This document shows positions 1 to 8,230 of a DNA stretch of 64,000 nucleotides, one piece after another (the stretch's first letter is position 1; each line of letters starts with the position of its first letter). Origin of the DNA: Oceanobacillus saliphilus (GTDB taxonomy: Bacteria; Bacillota; Bacilli; Bacillales; Amphibacillaceae); contig NZ_JALCZU010000008.1 in assembly GCF_023522835.1 (NCBI RefSeq), positions 62,001 through 126,000 of the forward strand, given 5' to 3'. The translations under genes were made by a program, and so were the position numbers. The notes below the pieces were generated by a model. That model was not told the origin of the DNA, did not search any database, and saw nothing but the letters and a program-made list of their open reading frames with translations.

Positions 1-50
1 GTTTAGAATATAATCCTTCAAGTTTTTTGCTATACATATAAAGAAAATAA

Positions 51-83
51 GTTCCATTCCAAAATATTAAATAGAATTGGAAC
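51..83. promoter_or_regulatory. Inverted repeat upstream of the IclR gene, possible autoregulatory operator
   Basis: GTTCCATTCC (51-60) and GAATTGGAAC (74-83) form an imperfect inverted repeat about 20 bases before the iclR-family start codon. The GGAAT/ATTCC half-site recurs three times just before etfB (1192-1217). IclR-family proteins often bind such palindromes and repress themselves. The operator role is inferred from position and the shared motif. Confidence 0.4.
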
Positions 84-102
84 TCGGAAGAGAGGTTACA
101 CA

Positions 103-858
103 ATGAGTCAAAGTCTATTGAAAGCAATACAATTATTAGATTGTTTTGATGAAAATCCTGAATTAACTCTATTAGAATTAGTGGAGATATCTAAAATGCC
201 CAAAACAACAGTTTTTAGATTAGTTTCGTCTCTAGTAGAAGCAGGGTTACTGGTTAAAGTAAAATACTCCAGCCACGATGTTAGATATAAAATGGGATTA
301 AAATTACTTGAGTTAGGGATGAGAGTGAATAAGCAACTGGAATATCGTGAAATCGCCCTACCATATATGAAGGAATTAAATGCAAAATTAAATGAATCCG
401 TGCATTTAGCGGTTATTGAAAAAGATGAAACGGTTTATGTAGAAAAACTAGATAGTACAAAACCGCTTCGTTTAATAATAAAAATAGGAGCTCGTATTCC
501 TTTATATAAAGGATCAGCATCTAAAGTACTATTAGCCAATTTGAAAAAAACAGAACAAGAAGAATACCTAAAGAAACTGAAATTAAACAAGCTGGATGAA
601 CATACATTCGATAACATAGAACAGCTAGTTAAAGAACTTCAAGAAATAAGGGAAAAAGGCTATTCGTATAGTAAAGAAGAAATTTATAAGGATATAATTG
701 GATATTCCTGCCCTATTTTTGATAACTCAGGAAAGATTCTTGCTGCGATGGGTGTAAGTATACCTATCATAGAATTTACCGAAGAAAAGGGAGAGCATAT
801 TCTAAATGAAGTGCTAAAGACCGCAAATATAATATCAAAAGAACTAGGTTATAAATGA
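103..858 (+). CDS. IclR-family transcriptional regulator
   Basis: The 251-residue protein has the usual IclR layout. An N-terminal winged helix-turn-helix spans about residues 3-60, with a 'MPKTTVFRLVSSLVEAGLL' recognition segment. A C-terminal effector-binding GAF-like domain spans about 70-248. AGAGAGG lies 8 bases before the ATG. The gene stands alone, ends in its own hairpin (977-1016), and is directly upstream of and co-oriented with the etfBA acyl-CoA operon. That order suggests it is the operon's local regulator sensing a pathway metabolite. The family is certain; the ligand and target are inferred. Confidence 0.92.
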   Translation: MSQSLLKAIQLLDCFDENPELTLLELVEISKMPKTTVFRLVSSLVEAGLLVKVKYSSHDVRYKMGLKLLELGMRVNKQLEYREIALPYMKELNAKLNESVHLAVIEKDETVYVEKLDSTKPLRLIIKIGARIPLYKGSASKVLLANLKKTEQEEYLKKLKLNKLDEHTFDNIEQLVKELQEIREKGYSYSKEEIYKDIIGYSCPIFDNSGKILAAMGVSIPIIEFTEEKGEHILNEVLKTANIISKELGYK

Positions 859-976
859 TAAACAAGGATACATTGGAATTAGTTGCAAAGAGGACATAGC
901 AAGTACAGTAAATCTTAGCAAACGTGAAATTAAAGTAAGTCTATTTTATTACCCGTAAACTTCATATAAGAAAACT

Positions 977-1016
977 AAAAGGAACAAATGTGACTGCTTG
1001 TGGATTTGTTTCTTTT
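977..1016 (+). terminator. Rho-independent terminator of the IclR-family gene
   Basis: AAAAGGAACAAAT (977-989) pairs with ATTTGTTTCTTTT (1004-1016) through 13 pairs including one G-U. The 3' arm is T-rich. It lies 118 bases after the stop codon. Confidence 0.6.
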
Positions 1017-1191
1017 CATATTGCTAGTTATAGAAATTATAATGTGTCTTCATATCAAAAAAATAGTTTTCACCTTCATCTAAATTGACAGTTCTAGAAG
1101 TAGACACTAATTATTTTCAGAATATTAATAAGTAAATAAATTATCAGTTGATTTTTTGCGCAGAATGACTTAGAATTTATATTATAAATAC

Positions 1192-1217
1192 GGAATTCAA
1201 ATTCCTTATATTGGAAT
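1192..1217. promoter_or_regulatory. Palindromic operator cluster before etfB (putative IclR-family site)
   Basis: GGAATTCAAATTCC (1192-1205) is a 6-2-6 palindrome. Its right arm ATTCC (1201-1205) also pairs with GGAAT (1213-1217), so three half-sites lie in tandem close to the expected transcription start of etfB. The classical IclR operator has the related form TGGAAAT-N-ATTTCCA. Binding is inferred. Confidence 0.45.
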
Positions 1218-1267
1218 GATTGACTAGAAGTAGATAACAAGGACATTAAACGGAGGAGGAAATTTAA

Positions 1268-2041
1268 ATGAATATCTATGTATTATTAAAAAAGACATTT
1301 GATACGGAAGAACAAATCAATGTTTCAAATGCTGAAATTGTAGATGATGGTGCTGAATACATCATAAATCCTTACGATGAGTATGCAATTGAAGAAGCAA
1401 TCGTTCAAAGAGATACTCACGGTGGTGAGGTAACTGTTGTAACGATTGGAGACGGAAAGTCTGAGAAACAATTAAGAACTGCATTAGCAATGGGTGCTGA
1501 TCAGGCAGTATTGATAAATACGGAAGATGATCTTGAGGATGGGGATCAATATACGACAGTTAAGATTTTAGAAAAATTCTTTGAAGATAAAGATGTAGAT
1601 CTAATATTAGCAGGTAATGTTGCAATTGATGAGGCAAGCGGGCAAGTTGGTCCTCGTCTGGCAGAAACAATAGGTATCCCATACGTAACAACCATTACGA
1701 GTCTAGCAATTGAGGGGGATATCGTAACTATTGAGAAGGATGTAGAAGGAGATGTAGAAATAATTGAAACGAGTTTGCCATTGCTGGTAACTTGTCAACA
1801 AGGTCTGAACGAACCACGTTACCCTTCTCTACCAGGAATTATGAAAGCAAAAAAGAAGCCATTAGCTGAGATGGAAATAGATGATCTTAATATAGAGGAA
1901 GAGGATGTTAAAGCCAAAACAAAAGTTATCGAAATCTTTTTACTGGAGGAAAAAGCAGCTGGCAGAGTACTCGAAGGTGAATTAGATGGGCAGGTTAAAG
2001 AGTTAGTTTCTTTATTAAGAAATGAACAAAAAATTATATAA
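1268..2041 (+). CDS. etfB: Electron transfer flavoprotein subunit beta
   Basis: The 257-residue protein is the small ETF subunit. With EtfA it accepts electrons from acyl-CoA dehydrogenases and passes them to the quinone pool. The sequence shows the family signatures 'GDGKSEKQLRTALAMGADQAV' and the 'VGPRLAETIGIPYVT' region, at the usual length. GGAGGAGG lies 8 bases before the ATG. It is the first gene of a nine-gene operon and sits directly before etfA. The presence of two acyl-CoA dehydrogenases downstream means this ETF pair probably serves this pathway rather than general fatty-acid oxidation. Confidence 0.96.
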   Translation: MNIYVLLKKTFDTEEQINVSNAEIVDDGAEYIINPYDEYAIEEAIVQRDTHGGEVTVVTIGDGKSEKQLRTALAMGADQAVLINTEDDLEDGDQYTTVKILEKFFEDKDVDLILAGNVAIDEASGQVGPRLAETIGIPYVTTITSLAIEGDIVTIEKDVEGDVEIIETSLPLLVTCQQGLNEPRYPSLPGIMKAKKKPLAEMEIDDLNIEEEDVKAKTKVIEIFLLEEKAAGRVLEGELDGQVKELVSLLRNEQKII

Positions 2042-2069
2042 TAGATCAATTGAGGAGAGGGGTAGAAAT

Positions 2070-3053
2070 ATGAGTAAATTATTAGTTATCGCTGAAGGAA
2101 GAGATGGAATTTTACGCAATGTATCTTTTGAGGCTGTAGCAGTTGCCAAAAAGATAGATGCAGATGCTGAAATTGTAGGTGTTGTTTTAGGAAAAGAAGA
2201 TTTAGAGGAACAAGCACAAGAATTGATTCGTTACGGGGCAGATCGTGTTATCGTCGTGCAACACGAAAAAATGAAAGCGTACACATCGGATGGGTACGGG
2301 CAAGCGGTTCTCGCTGTAATTAATGATGAATCTCCAGACGGTATTGTAATGGGGCATACTTCCATTGGAAAGGATTTAACACCGAAGTTAGCGAGTAAAT
2401 TAGACACCGGTCTGATTTCAGATGTGGTAGCAGTTGAACACAATAGTGGCGATGTTGAGTTTATTCGTCCAATTTATTCAGGTAAGGCGTTTGAAAGAAA
2501 GATTATTACAGATGGTATTACATTTGTTACAGTTCGACCAAATAATATTCCCCCGCTAGATCGTGATACAACAAGAAATGGTGAAATTTCAACGAGAAAA
2601 GTTGAAATAAAAGATATCCGAACGATTGTTAAAGATGTCGTTCGCAAAGCATCTAAAGGTGTGGATCTCTCGGAAGCGAATATTGTTATTGCAGGTGGAC
2701 GTGGGGTAAAAAGTGAAGAAGGGTTTAATACCGTACACGAGTTAGCTGAAGTTTTAGGTGCGGCAGTTGGTGCTTCACGTGGTGCATGTGACGCTGGGTA
2801 TTGTGATTATTCCTTACAAATTGGGCAAACCGGCAAAGTAGTTACTCCGGATCTATATATTGCAGTAGGTATTTCTGGAGCAATCCAGCACCTGGCAGGG
2901 ATGTCCAACTCAAAAGTAATCGTTGCTATTAACAAAGATCCAGAAGCCAATATATTTGGTATCGCTGATTATGGAATTGTAGGCGACTTGTTTGAAGTTA
3001 TCCCTCTATTAATTGAGGAATTAAAAGCGTTAAGAAGTACAGTAAAAGCCTAA
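2070..3053 (+). CDS. etfA: Electron transfer flavoprotein subunit alpha
   Basis: The 327-residue large ETF subunit has an N-terminal alpha/beta domain and a C-terminal FAD-binding domain from about residue 200. In the latter, '[10 protein letters not shown]', '[10 protein letters not shown]' and '[19 protein letters not shown]' are the FAD-contact signatures. The start was set at ATG 2070, preceded by GAGGAGAGGGG. An upstream in-frame ATG at 2022 lies inside etfB and would add 16 residues with no family match. It forms a heterodimer with EtfB and feeds electrons from the neighbouring acyl-CoA dehydrogenases to ETF-quinone oxidoreductase. Confidence 0.96.
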   Translation: MSKLLVIAEGRDGILRNVSFEAVAVAKKIDADAEIVGVVLGKEDLEEQAQELIRYGADRVIVVQHEKMKAYTSDGYGQAVLAVINDESPDGIVMGHTSIGKDLTPKLASKLDTGLISDVVAVEHNSGDVEFIRPIYSGKAFERKIITDGITFVTVRPNNIPPLDRDTTRNGEISTRKVEIKDIRTIVKDVVRKASKGVDLSEANIVIAGGRGVKSEEGFNTVHELAEVLGAAVGASRGACDAGYCDYSLQIGQTGKVVTPDLYIAVGISGAIQHLAGMSNSKVIVAINKDPEANIFGIADYGIVGDLFEVIPLLIEELKALRSTVKA

Positions 3054-3081
3054 AATTCATAAAAAGGGAGGACGCTAGTAA

Positions 3082-4269
3082 ATGGATTTGAAATTTTCGA
3101 ATGATATAGAACAGTTCAGAACAGAGGTAAGAGAGTGGTTAGAAAATAATATACCATCATGGTGGCATGATTTTACAGAAAGAAAAAAAGATCGAGAACG
3201 ATATCGAGAACTAATGTCTTCATGGGATAAGAAACTATCTGAAAGTGGATATACTGGTATTTCATGGCCTAAGGAATATGGTGGGAAGGGCGAACACGTA
3301 TTAAAAGAAATGATCTTTGAAGAAGAACTGGGGAAGATTGATGCACCTAAAGGACATAATTACTTAGCAAGAATTTTGTTAGGACCAACTATGTTAACGT
3401 ATGCAACGAAGGAACAAAAAGAATATTTTATCCCAAGGATCATACAAAGCAAAGATATATGGTGTCAGGGTTTTTCAGAGCCAAATGCTGGATCAGATTT
3501 AGCATCACTATCTACTCGTGCGGTATTAGATGGAGATGAGTGGGTTATCAATGGACAAAAAACTTGGACATCTGAAGCGAAAGAATCAAACTGGTGCTTC
3601 CTGTTAGCTCGAACGGATGCAGATGCGGCTAAGCATAAAGGCATTACGTATTTCTTGGTGCCAATGGATGCAGAAGGAGTCACCATTCGTCCGATTACGA
3701 AAATAACCGGTGAAAATGAATTTAATGAAGTGTTCTTTGATGATGTAAGAATCCCTAAAGATTATCATGTTGGAAATATAAATGAGGGTTGGAAAGTTGC
3801 AATGACAACGTTGTCTTTTGAAAGAGGCGTATTGGCGCTTGGTAGACATTCCCGTTTTGAAAAGGAGTTTAAGAGAGCGATACAATCTGCAACTGATCGT
3901 GCCTCCCTGTCTGAAGATAGTTTCATAAACAAAAGCTATCTCTCTCAAAAAATTGCTCAGTCATATATAGAGTTACGCGTAATGAAATATCACAGTTTAA
4001 AAACAATAAGTGATTATGTTAATAGTAATGGAAAGTTAGGACCAGAAGTATCTTTACAAAAATTATATTGGTCAGAAATGAGAAGACGGTTAGGGCATTT
4101 ATATATGGAGCTCCAAGGAAAGGATTCGTACTACGCGAAAGAAGATGCAGAATTCGGTGATTATTTCACAAATGTATACTACACAGCTCTTGGTGAAAAT
4201 GTTTATGCTGGTACGAGTCAAATACAACGAAATATTTTAGCAGAAAAAGTGTTAGGTTTACCAAGATAA
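3082..4269 (+). CDS. Acyl-CoA dehydrogenase family protein, subunit 1 of a probable heteromer
   Basis: The 395-residue flavoprotein has the ACAD layout: N-terminal helices, a beta domain with 'GFSEPNAGSDLASLSTRAV', and a C-terminal helical domain ending 'GTSQIQRNILAEKVLGLP'. At the position where medium-chain dehydrogenase carries its catalytic Glu (YEGT), this protein reads YAGT. The base is therefore elsewhere or on the partner. AGGGAGG precedes the ATG. The next gene, 12 bases on, is a second, shorter ACAD. Adjacent dissimilar ACAD genes in actinobacterial sterol catabolism make alpha2-beta2 enzymes, and the same is inferred here. The acyl substrate is unknown. Confidence 0.9.
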   Translation: MDLKFSNDIEQFRTEVREWLENNIPSWWHDFTERKKDRERYRELMSSWDKKLSESGYTGISWPKEYGGKGEHVLKEMIFEEELGKIDAPKGHNYLARILLGPTMLTYATKEQKEYFIPRIIQSKDIWCQGFSEPNAGSDLASLSTRAVLDGDEWVINGQKTWTSEAKESNWCFLLARTDADAAKHKGITYFLVPMDAEGVTIRPITKITGENEFNEVFFDDVRIPKDYHVGNINEGWKVAMTTLSFERGVLALGRHSRFEKEFKRAIQSATDRASLSEDSFINKSYLSQKIAQSYIELRVMKYHSLKTISDYVNSNGKLGPEVSLQKLYWSEMRRRLGHLYMELQGKDSYYAKEDAEFGDYFTNVYYTALGENVYAGTSQIQRNILAEKVLGLPR

Positions 4270-4281
4270 GGAGATGGTAAT

Positions 4282-5364
4282 ATGACTAATTTTAATTTTG
4301 AATATGAATTTGAAGAGAAATTAATACGTGATACGGTAAGCGATGCATTTAATAAAGTCAGTTCTCCTGAGATAGTAAGAGAAAAGATCAACCATACTGC
4401 TATTAATCAATCCGTTCAAGAATTTTTAGGAGAACAAGGGATGATTGGAATTCTATCGCCTAGAGATAAGGGGCTTGATATGAATTTGCAGCTAACCTCC
4501 ATTATTGTGAAAGAAGCTGGCAAAAGACTAGTTTCTTTTCCAGTTATTGAACATTTATTAGGAACCTATATCTTAAAAAGCGATCCTACGTTTCAAGAAG
4601 ATCCTTATGAGACAGGAGAGAAGATTGTCACCCTTAGCTGGAATCACAGCATTCAGCTTAACGAATCTAATAATGAAATAACGATTAGTGGAAGTGTGGA
4701 GGATATTCCATTTCTAGATTCTGTAGATGCAGTTATTATTCCGCTTCATCATAAAGCTCTTTACATTCAAAAAGATCTTTTACTGTCCAATAGGATGAAA
4801 TTAAATGGTCAAGACGAAACCTATCCTTTATTTAAAGCTACCTTATCAAATGTTCCTGAAGACAAGGGAAAAGTAAAGTTACTTTCATATGATAAAGATG
4901 AATTCGAGAAAGTTTCCAACTTATTAATTACTTCTGAGATATTAGGATTGTCGCAGGAAGTATTATCAATGACACTAGATTACGCGAATGAAAGAAAACA
5001 ATTTGGTGTACCAATTGGTAAATTTCAAGCAGTCAAACATATGATTGCCGACATGCATGTTTACACGGAAAGCATGGATGTTTCAGTCAGGTATGGTGCG
5101 TGGGCAATTGAGAATGATGGAGAAGATAAAGAAATAGTGGCTACAATAGCGAAAGCTTACACATCTGATGCTATTATTCAGGTAATTGAAAAGGGTATTC
5201 AAGTACATGGAGGGGTAGGACTGACGTGGGAGCATGACCTGCATTTATATCTAAAACGTGCGTATCGATTGCTATCCATGAATAACTCAATATATGAAGA
5301 AAGAGAAAAGGTAGTTAAACATTTATCGCAATTCCTTTTACTAGAAGAAAAGATTACGAATTAA
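4282..5364 (+). CDS. Acyl-CoA dehydrogenase family protein, subunit 2 of a probable heteromer
   Basis: The 360-residue ACAD paralogue is shorter than typical (about 380-400). The middle beta domain is poorly conserved, and the 'SEPNAGSD' FAD/substrate motif of the preceding gene is not evident. The C-terminal half keeps 'RKQFGVPIGKFQAVKHMIADM' and 'IQVHGGVGLTWEHDLHLYLKRA', the nucleotide- and CoA-contact segment seen in heteromeric sterol ACADs. A GGAGATGG ribosome site precedes the ATG. Close spacing with the first ACAD supports co-assembly. An independent role as a divergent ACAD cannot be excluded. Confidence 0.86.
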   Translation: MTNFNFEYEFEEKLIRDTVSDAFNKVSSPEIVREKINHTAINQSVQEFLGEQGMIGILSPRDKGLDMNLQLTSIIVKEAGKRLVSFPVIEHLLGTYILKSDPTFQEDPYETGEKIVTLSWNHSIQLNESNNEITISGSVEDIPFLDSVDAVIIPLHHKALYIQKDLLLSNRMKLNGQDETYPLFKATLSNVPEDKGKVKLLSYDKDEFEKVSNLLITSEILGLSQEVLSMTLDYANERKQFGVPIGKFQAVKHMIADMHVYTESMDVSVRYGAWAIENDGEDKEIVATIAKAYTSDAIIQVIEKGIQVHGGVGLTWEHDLHLYLKRAYRLLSMNNSIYEEREKVVKHLSQFLLLEEKITN

Positions 5365-5442
5365 CGGGGGAGCAATATAGATGGGTAAACAACATGTGGT
5401 TCAATGCAAGGTGGGGCAAACACTTGGGAGGGAATGAAATAA

Positions 5443-6582
5443 ATGAGGGAAGCTGTAATCGTAGAAGCTGTTCGACTACCTGTGGGTAGGAGAAATGGAA
5501 TTTATTCAGATACAAGGTCTGAATATTTATTGTCATCTGTATTAAAAGGATTAATTGAACAATCAGGAATGAATGCAAAAGAGGTTCAAGACGTAATTGT
5601 AGGCAGTGTAACACAAACCAATGAACAAGGTAACAATATCGCTAGAATTGCCACATTAATGGCCGGATTACCTGAAGAAGTACCCGCAATGACACTAAAT
5701 CGAAAATGCGGATCCTCTCAACACGCAGTAAATCTCGCTGCACAAGGGGTTATTAGCGGTGACTTTGATGTCGTAATCGCAGCAGGAATTGAAAATATGA
5801 CAAGGCATCCAATGGGAAGTGATAAAGTTCCTGAGCCAAAAGAGTTAGAAGAATTGTACGAAATCGTTCCACAAGGTGAGTCTGCTGAGAGGATTGCGGA
5901 TCGTTGGGGTTTGTCAAGAGAAGAATTAGATGAATTTGCAGTTCGCAGTCATCATTTAGCGCACAAAGCTACATTAAATGGCGATTTTGAGAGAGAAATA
6001 TTGCCTGTTGAAGTGGAAAAAGACGGAGAAAACATTACTGTTACTCGGGATGAAGGAGTCAGACCAAACAGCACATTGGAAAAGTTATCTGGACTAAAAT
6101 CAGTATTTAGAGAAGGAGGGAAAATAACAGCCGGAAACGCTTCGCAAATTAGTGACGGAGCAGCAGCGGTATTAATTATGTCTAGAGAAAAGGCAGAAGA
6201 ACTTGGTTTAAAACCTAGAGCGCGAATTATTGCCAGAGACGTGATTGGGTCTAATCCTACGATGATGCTAACAGGAATCATTCCATTAACTAAAAGAATC
6301 CTGAAGAAAGCTAATCTCACCGTTGATGAGATTGGTATTTTTGAATGTAATGAAGCCTTTTCTTCTGTCGTGCTTTCCTGGGAGAAAGAATTAAAGCCTA
6401 ATATGGATAAAGTTAATCCTAGGGGCGGGGCAATTGCCTTAGGTCATCCAACCGGTGCAAGTGGAGCGAGAATTATGACAACCTTACTGCATGAATTGGA
6501 AGACTTCGATCAAAGATATGGATTGCAAGTGATGTGTTGTGGCGGTGGAATGGCTACAGCGACGATTATCGAAAAACTATAA
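5443..6582 (+). CDS. Thiolase (acetyl-CoA acyltransferase)
   Basis: The 379-residue thiolase has every catalytic element: the nucleophile Cys89 in 'NRKCGSSQ', 'NEAF', His335 in 'GHPTGASG', and the second Cys366 in 'CCGGGMA'. It is slightly shorter than classic degradative thiolases (about 390), with the loss in the loop after 'ENMTRHPMG'. It cleaves a 3-oxoacyl-CoA in the last step of the operon's beta-oxidation-like cycle. GGGAGG precedes the ATG. An untranslated 78-base stretch separates it from the ACAD gene. Confidence 0.93.
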   Translation: MREAVIVEAVRLPVGRRNGIYSDTRSEYLLSSVLKGLIEQSGMNAKEVQDVIVGSVTQTNEQGNNIARIATLMAGLPEEVPAMTLNRKCGSSQHAVNLAAQGVISGDFDVVIAAGIENMTRHPMGSDKVPEPKELEELYEIVPQGESAERIADRWGLSREELDEFAVRSHHLAHKATLNGDFEREILPVEVEKDGENITVTRDEGVRPNSTLEKLSGLKSVFREGGKITAGNASQISDGAAAVLIMSREKAEELGLKPRARIIARDVIGSNPTMMLTGIIPLTKRILKKANLTVDEIGIFECNEAFSSVVLSWEKELKPNMDKVNPRGGAIALGHPTGASGARIMTTLLHELEDFDQRYGLQVMCCGGGMATATIIEKL

Positions 6583-6595
6583 CAGGGGTGTTTGC

Positions 6596-7369
6596 ATGTT
6601 GTTAAAAGACAAAGTAGCCATTGTAACCGGATCCGGAAGAGGTGTAGGTAAAGCTGTTGTATTAGCAATGGTTAATGAAGGTGCCAAAGTAGTGGTTAAT
6701 GATGTAGATGAGGGAGCAGCAATAGAGACTGTTGAAGAGATAGAGAATCAGGGTGGTCATGCAATTGCTGTTATAGGTAGTGTAGCAGACAAACAAGTTG
6801 CACATGAAATGGTAGAAAAGGCCGTTTCAGCTTTCGGGACGGTCGATATTCTCATGAACAATGCTGCTGTGACGAGACCGGCAATGATACACAACATGAG
6901 CGATGAAGATTGGGATACTGTAATTGATATTGATCTAAAAGGAGTTTTTAATGGAATTCGGGCAGTAGCACCAATTTTTAAAGAAAAGAGTAAGGGTAAT
7001 CCTGATTCTTTATCTAATGGGAAAATAATAAATGTAACATCTGTAGCAGGCCTGACCGGAACGATTGGACAAATTAACTATGGTGCAGCAAAATCCGGGG
7101 TTATAGGTCTTACCATGTCAGCTGCCAGAGAGTGGGGAAGGTATCGTGTTCAATCAAATGCTGTAGCATTTGGGATTGTAGAAACACGTATGACAGAGAC
7201 CATTCGAGGGGAAAAATTTGCAGATACGTATAAAAGCAAAATTGTATTAGAACGATTTGCCACAACAGAAGATGTTATACCGGGGATTTTATTCTTAGCA
7301 TCTTCCGGTTCAAATTATATTACCGGAGAAGTACTTAATATTTCAGGAGGATATCATATCGGAGTTTAG
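6596..7369 (+). CDS. Short-chain dehydrogenase/reductase
   Basis: The 257-residue SDR shows 'TGSGRGVGKAV' (NAD(P)-binding TGxxxGxG), 'NNAA', the catalytic Ser in 'VTSVAG' and YxxxK in 'YGAAKSG'. The start is ATG 6596 with AGGGGTG upstream. A longer frame from 6539 would begin inside the thiolase gene. In this operon it most likely oxidises a 3-hydroxyacyl-CoA, since no crotonase/HAD fusion is present. It lies 10 bases before the first MaoC gene. Confidence 0.92.
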   Translation: MLLKDKVAIVTGSGRGVGKAVVLAMVNEGAKVVVNDVDEGAAIETVEEIENQGGHAIAVIGSVADKQVAHEMVEKAVSAFGTVDILMNNAAVTRPAMIHNMSDEDWDTVIDIDLKGVFNGIRAVAPIFKEKSKGNPDSLSNGKIINVTSVAGLTGTIGQINYGAAKSGVIGLTMSAAREWGRYRVQSNAVAFGIVETRMTETIRGEKFADTYKSKIVLERFATTEDVIPGILFLASSGSNYITGEVLNISGGYHIGV

Positions 7370-7379
7370 GAGGAATAAA

Positions 7380-7814
7380 ATGATCGAACGCTCAATAATC
7401 GGAGTTGAAAGCAAACCAGTAACGTATGAGATCGAAAAAGGAGCAATTAAAAAGTTTGCAAAAGCAATAGGGGAGGATAATCCCATCTATTTTAATGAAG
7501 ACGTAGCAATCGAAAAAGGTTATCCCTCATTATTAGCGCCGATTACCTTTCCCACCACATTTAGAGAAGATGTGCCAGATTGGTTTTCTAAATTAGATAA
7601 AAATAAGTTACTCCATGGAGAACAATCCTATACGTATCATAAAAGACTTTTTGCAGGAGATAAAGTTGATGTTACGGAAGCTGTTACAGATGTCTATGAA
7701 AAATCAGGAAGCAATGGATTATTAACTTTTATTATCAGAGTCCGTAAAGGCTATAAAGAAGAAGCGTTATTATTTACAGAACAATCCACTTTTATTATAA
7801 GAGGAGGTAAATAA
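7380..7814 (+). CDS. MaoC-like/FAS1-type dehydratase-domain protein, probably the non-catalytic hotdog subunit
   Basis: The 144-residue single hotdog protein of the MaoC N-terminal type has 'GEDNPIY' (residues 31-37) where active hydratases carry G-D-x-N-P-x-H. The catalytic Asp is Glu and the catalytic His is Tyr. The active paralogue begins one base after this stop codon. Paired small MaoC proteins with one inactive partner are known as heteromeric enoyl-CoA hydratases (ChsH1-ChsH2 type). The same arrangement is inferred here. GGAGG lies 6 bases before the ATG. Confidence 0.85.
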   Translation: MIERSIIGVESKPVTYEIEKGAIKKFAKAIGEDNPIYFNEDVAIEKGYPSLLAPITFPTTFREDVPDWFSKLDKNKLLHGEQSYTYHKRLFAGDKVDVTEAVTDVYEKSGSNGLLTFIIRVRKGYKEEALLFTEQSTFIIRGGK

Positions 7815-7815
7815 T

Positions 7816-8205
7816 ATGGAACAAGAAGTAAAAGCAACTTTTGAAAAGCTAACGAAACCTCCTATAACAAGAATGCAGTTAGTAAAATATGCAGGTGCCT
7901 CAGGAGATTTTAACCCAATTCATACGGATGAAGAATTTGCACTTAATTCACCAATGAAAGGTTTAATTGCTCACGGAATGTTATCGATGGGTTTTCTCAC
8001 ACAATATGTAGAAAAATTAGTAGGTGACCCATTAAAAATAAAAGAAATAACTGTGCAATTTCGCTCCATCGTACGACCAAGTGATGTAATATCTTTGGAA
8101 GCGAAGGAAGTCGTTTCTATAAATAATTTACAAAAACTAGAATTACATGCAAAAAATCAGCACGAAAGCATTGTACTGAAGGGTGAGGCCTTTATTGATA
8201 AATAA
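7816..8205 (+). CDS. MaoC-family enoyl-CoA hydratase, catalytic hotdog subunit
   Basis: The 129-residue hotdog protein has an intact hydratase-2 motif, 'GDFNPIHTDEEFA', with catalytic Asp31 and His36. It would hydrate the enoyl-CoA made by the dehydrogenases, giving a 3-hydroxyacyl-CoA for the SDR. AGAGGAGG lies within the end of the preceding gene. The tight coupling (one base between stop and start) fits a two-subunit enzyme. Confidence 0.9.
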   Translation: MEQEVKATFEKLTKPPITRMQLVKYAGASGDFNPIHTDEEFALNSPMKGLIAHGMLSMGFLTQYVEKLVGDPLKIKEITVQFRSIVRPSDVISLEAKEVVSINNLQKLELHAKNQHESIVLKGEAFIDK

Positions 8206-8230
8206 CAATTATTAAGTGGAGTGTATACAA

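Larger units (their letters stand above)
859..1267. other. Intergenic region with terminator and operon promoter area
   Basis: No credible reading frame is seen in these 409 bases. They hold the iclR-family terminator (977-1016), an AT-rich stretch with TATTATAAATA near 1180-1190 that could serve as a -10 region, and the palindromic GGAAT cluster at 1192-1217. The GGAGGAGG ribosome binding site of etfB closes the region. Confidence 0.6.
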
